64,000 nucleotides of DNA, from positions 1 through 64,000 of the forward strand of contig CALWNQ010000005.1 in NCBI GenBank assembly GCA_944382875.1, read 5' to 3'. The position numbers and the translations under genes were made by a program. The notes beneath the pieces were generated by a model, which was not told the DNA's origin, did no database searches, and was given only the letters and a program-made list of their open reading frames with translations. Positions 63,226 through 64,000 of the stretch are shown piece after piece (within the stretch, counting starts at the first letter, position 1; each line of letters starts with the position of its first letter). The stretch comes from an uncultured Clostridia bacterium (lineage in GTDB: Bacteria; Bacillota; Clostridia; Oscillospirales; Ruminococcaceae).

Positions 63226-63453
63226 ATGACTTTTGAAGAAATTTTTGCTGCCCGGGTGCATGATTTGCGTCTGAAAAAAGGTATCAGTCAAAAACAACTC
63301 GGGGAAGCGATTGGGTTATCACATAAAGCAATCAGCACAATTGAAAGCGGCAACCGCTCCACGAGTATTGCAAAATTGGTAGCATTAGCTCAATTTTTTG
63401 ATGTGTCGACAGATTATTTGCTTGGACTGCAGGATATGCCAAAACAAGAATAA
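63226..63453 (+). CDS. XRE-family regulator (first of tandem pair)
   Basis: A 75-residue HTH protein (RVHDLRLKKGISQKQLGEAIGLSHKAISTIESGNRS) with the common ending VSTDYLLGLQDMPKQE. Start is uncertain: ATG 63226 has a weak AGGT before it; ATG 63208 would sit inside the palindrome. It is a likely binder of the adjacent palindrome. Its stop is one base before the next XRE start. Confidence 0.85.
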   Translation: MTFEEIFAARVHDLRLKKGISQKQLGEAIGLSHKAISTIESGNRSTSIAKLVALAQFFDVSTDYLLGLQDMPKQE

Positions 63454-63454
63454 T

Positions 63455-63703
63455 ATGTTAAATCGTGAATTATTTGGCCAACGAGTCAAACTTTTACGCC
63501 TACAAAAAGGATTGTCACAGGCTTCATTGGCACAAATTTTAGGCGTTACGCCTACACAAGTCAGTGATATGGAAAAGGGTAAAACAACCACATCGCTTGA
63601 CCGACTGGTAATTCTGTGCCAAACACTGGATGTTTCCGCTGATTACCTGCTTGGTCTGCGGGACACGCCGAAACAGGAATCAAAGGCGGACGAAAACTTT
63701 TGA
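63455..63703 (+). CDS. XRE-family regulator (second of tandem pair)
   Basis: An 82-residue HTH protein (RVKLLRLQKGLSQASLAQILGVTPTQVSDMEKGKTT) that ends VSADYLLGLRDTPKQESKADENF. It resembles the first XRE protein, especially the DYLLGLxDxPKQE end, suggesting tandem duplication and divergence. The ATG at 63455 has no clear ribosome site and is probably translated by coupling (TAATATG). Its last codons and stop lie in a 24-base sequence also found at 60381-60404. Confidence 0.85.
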   Translation: MLNRELFGQRVKLLRLQKGLSQASLAQILGVTPTQVSDMEKGKTTTSLDRLVILCQTLDVSADYLLGLRDTPKQESKADENF

Positions 63704-63730
63704 TTTGTCTCAAACGATAGGAGAATTTAC

Positions 63731-64000
63731 ATGAAAATTCTGGTAGTCGGCTCTGGCGGACGGGAACACGCCATTGCCCTGAAACTGAAAGAAAATCCCA
63801 AAGTGGAGCAGATTTTTGCGGCCCCCGGCAACGGCGGCATGGCGGCCTTCTGCACTCCGGTGAACATCAAAGCCACCGATGTGGACGGCATGGTCGCCTT
63901 TGCCAAGGAAAACAGTATTGACTTTGCCGTAGTCGCCCCCGACGATCCGCTGGTCCTCGGCATGGTGGACGCGATGGAAGCGGCCGGCATCCCCTCTTTC
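63731..64000 (+). CDS. purD: phosphoribosylamine-glycine ligase (cut by window edge)
   Basis: The first 90 residues of GAR synthetase, which joins phosphoribosylamine and glycine with ATP. MKILVVGSGGREHAIALKL and FAAPGNGGMAAFC are the PurD N-terminal signatures; IDFAVVAPDDPLVLGMVDAMEAAGIPSF continues as in the family (usual form VGPE.PL). TAGGAGA precedes the ATG. It resumes the purine cluster after the XRE insert. Confidence 0.93.
   Translation, partial: MKILVVGSGGREHAIALKLKENPKVEQIFAAPGNGGMAAFCTPVNIKATDVDGMVAFAKENSIDFAVVAPDDPLVLGMVDAMEAAGIPSF

Noticed and set aside
1-64000. tRNA, rRNA or other stable RNA genes
   Set aside because: Spacers were read on both strands and no cloverleaf or rRNA-like sequence was recognised.

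Overview
The window looks like the chromosome of a spore-forming Clostridia bacterium, probably Oscillospiraceae-like, living on plant or host glycans. This is inferred from a germination protease (gpr) and an alpha/beta small acid-soluble spore protein, strong AGGAGG ribosome sites with TTGACA/TATAAT promoters, a T-box leader, many low-molecular-weight glycan enzymes, and a purine pathway that uses a PurO-type IMP cyclohydrolase plus a stand-alone AICAR transformylase. No rRNA, tRNA, CRISPR array, prophage or complete transposon was found.

Layout. 1-3.5 kb: edge-truncated GH78 rhamnosidase (minus) and a MATE exporter (plus). 3.5-8.4 kb: leucine operon leuA-leuC-leuD-leuB (minus) behind a T-box leader. 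8.5-13.5 kb: XRE regulator with a membrane partner, then an OmpR-type response regulator, histidine kinase and HtrA protease. 13.5-23.4 kb: CarD-like protein and a CUT1 sugar importer with two paralogous binding proteins around one permease pair (one binding protein frameshifted), driven by a YesM/YesN-type two-component system. 23.6-25 kb: gpr diverging from rpsT. 25-29.5 kb: GH42-like protein, pepT, nagB, and a 14-bp tandem repeat on the nagB stop codon. 29.5-35 kb: operon for an unusual glycyl radical enzyme, its activase and a GH-like protein. 35-39.4 kb: orphan resolvase, GH32-like protein, FGGY kinase, sugar isomerase/epimerase. 39.5-41.5 kb: marR-mepA drug export pair with clear palindromic operators. 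41.5-47.8 kb: broken GH116-type glucosidase, AraC regulator, SASP, GH38-like protein. 47.9-54.2 kb: second YesN/YesM system with a C14 tract inside the kinase, followed by a second CUT1 importer. 54.3-56.2 kb: Imm5-like protein, Cys-rich small protein, class II aldolase. 56.4-64 kb: purine cluster purE-purF-purM-purN, ZTP riboswitch, purO-purH', an inserted DUF6809-like/XRE/XRE module, and the start of purD.

How it fits together. Three glycan-use units (14-23 kb, 25-39 kb, 41-54 kb) combine extracytoplasmic sensing, lipoprotein-dependent uptake without a local ATPase (so a shared MsmX-type ATPase is expected elsewhere), intracellular glycosidases and sugar-phosphate enzymes. The most unusual items are the glycyl radical enzyme with Cys-Asn-Trp instead of the dehydratase Cys-x-Glu signature, the slippery C14 tract in a sensor kinase, a PurF without its N-terminal catalytic cysteine, an inverted pair of intergenic repeats bracketing purO-purH', and a perfect 17-bp-arm palindrome in the purine cluster insert.
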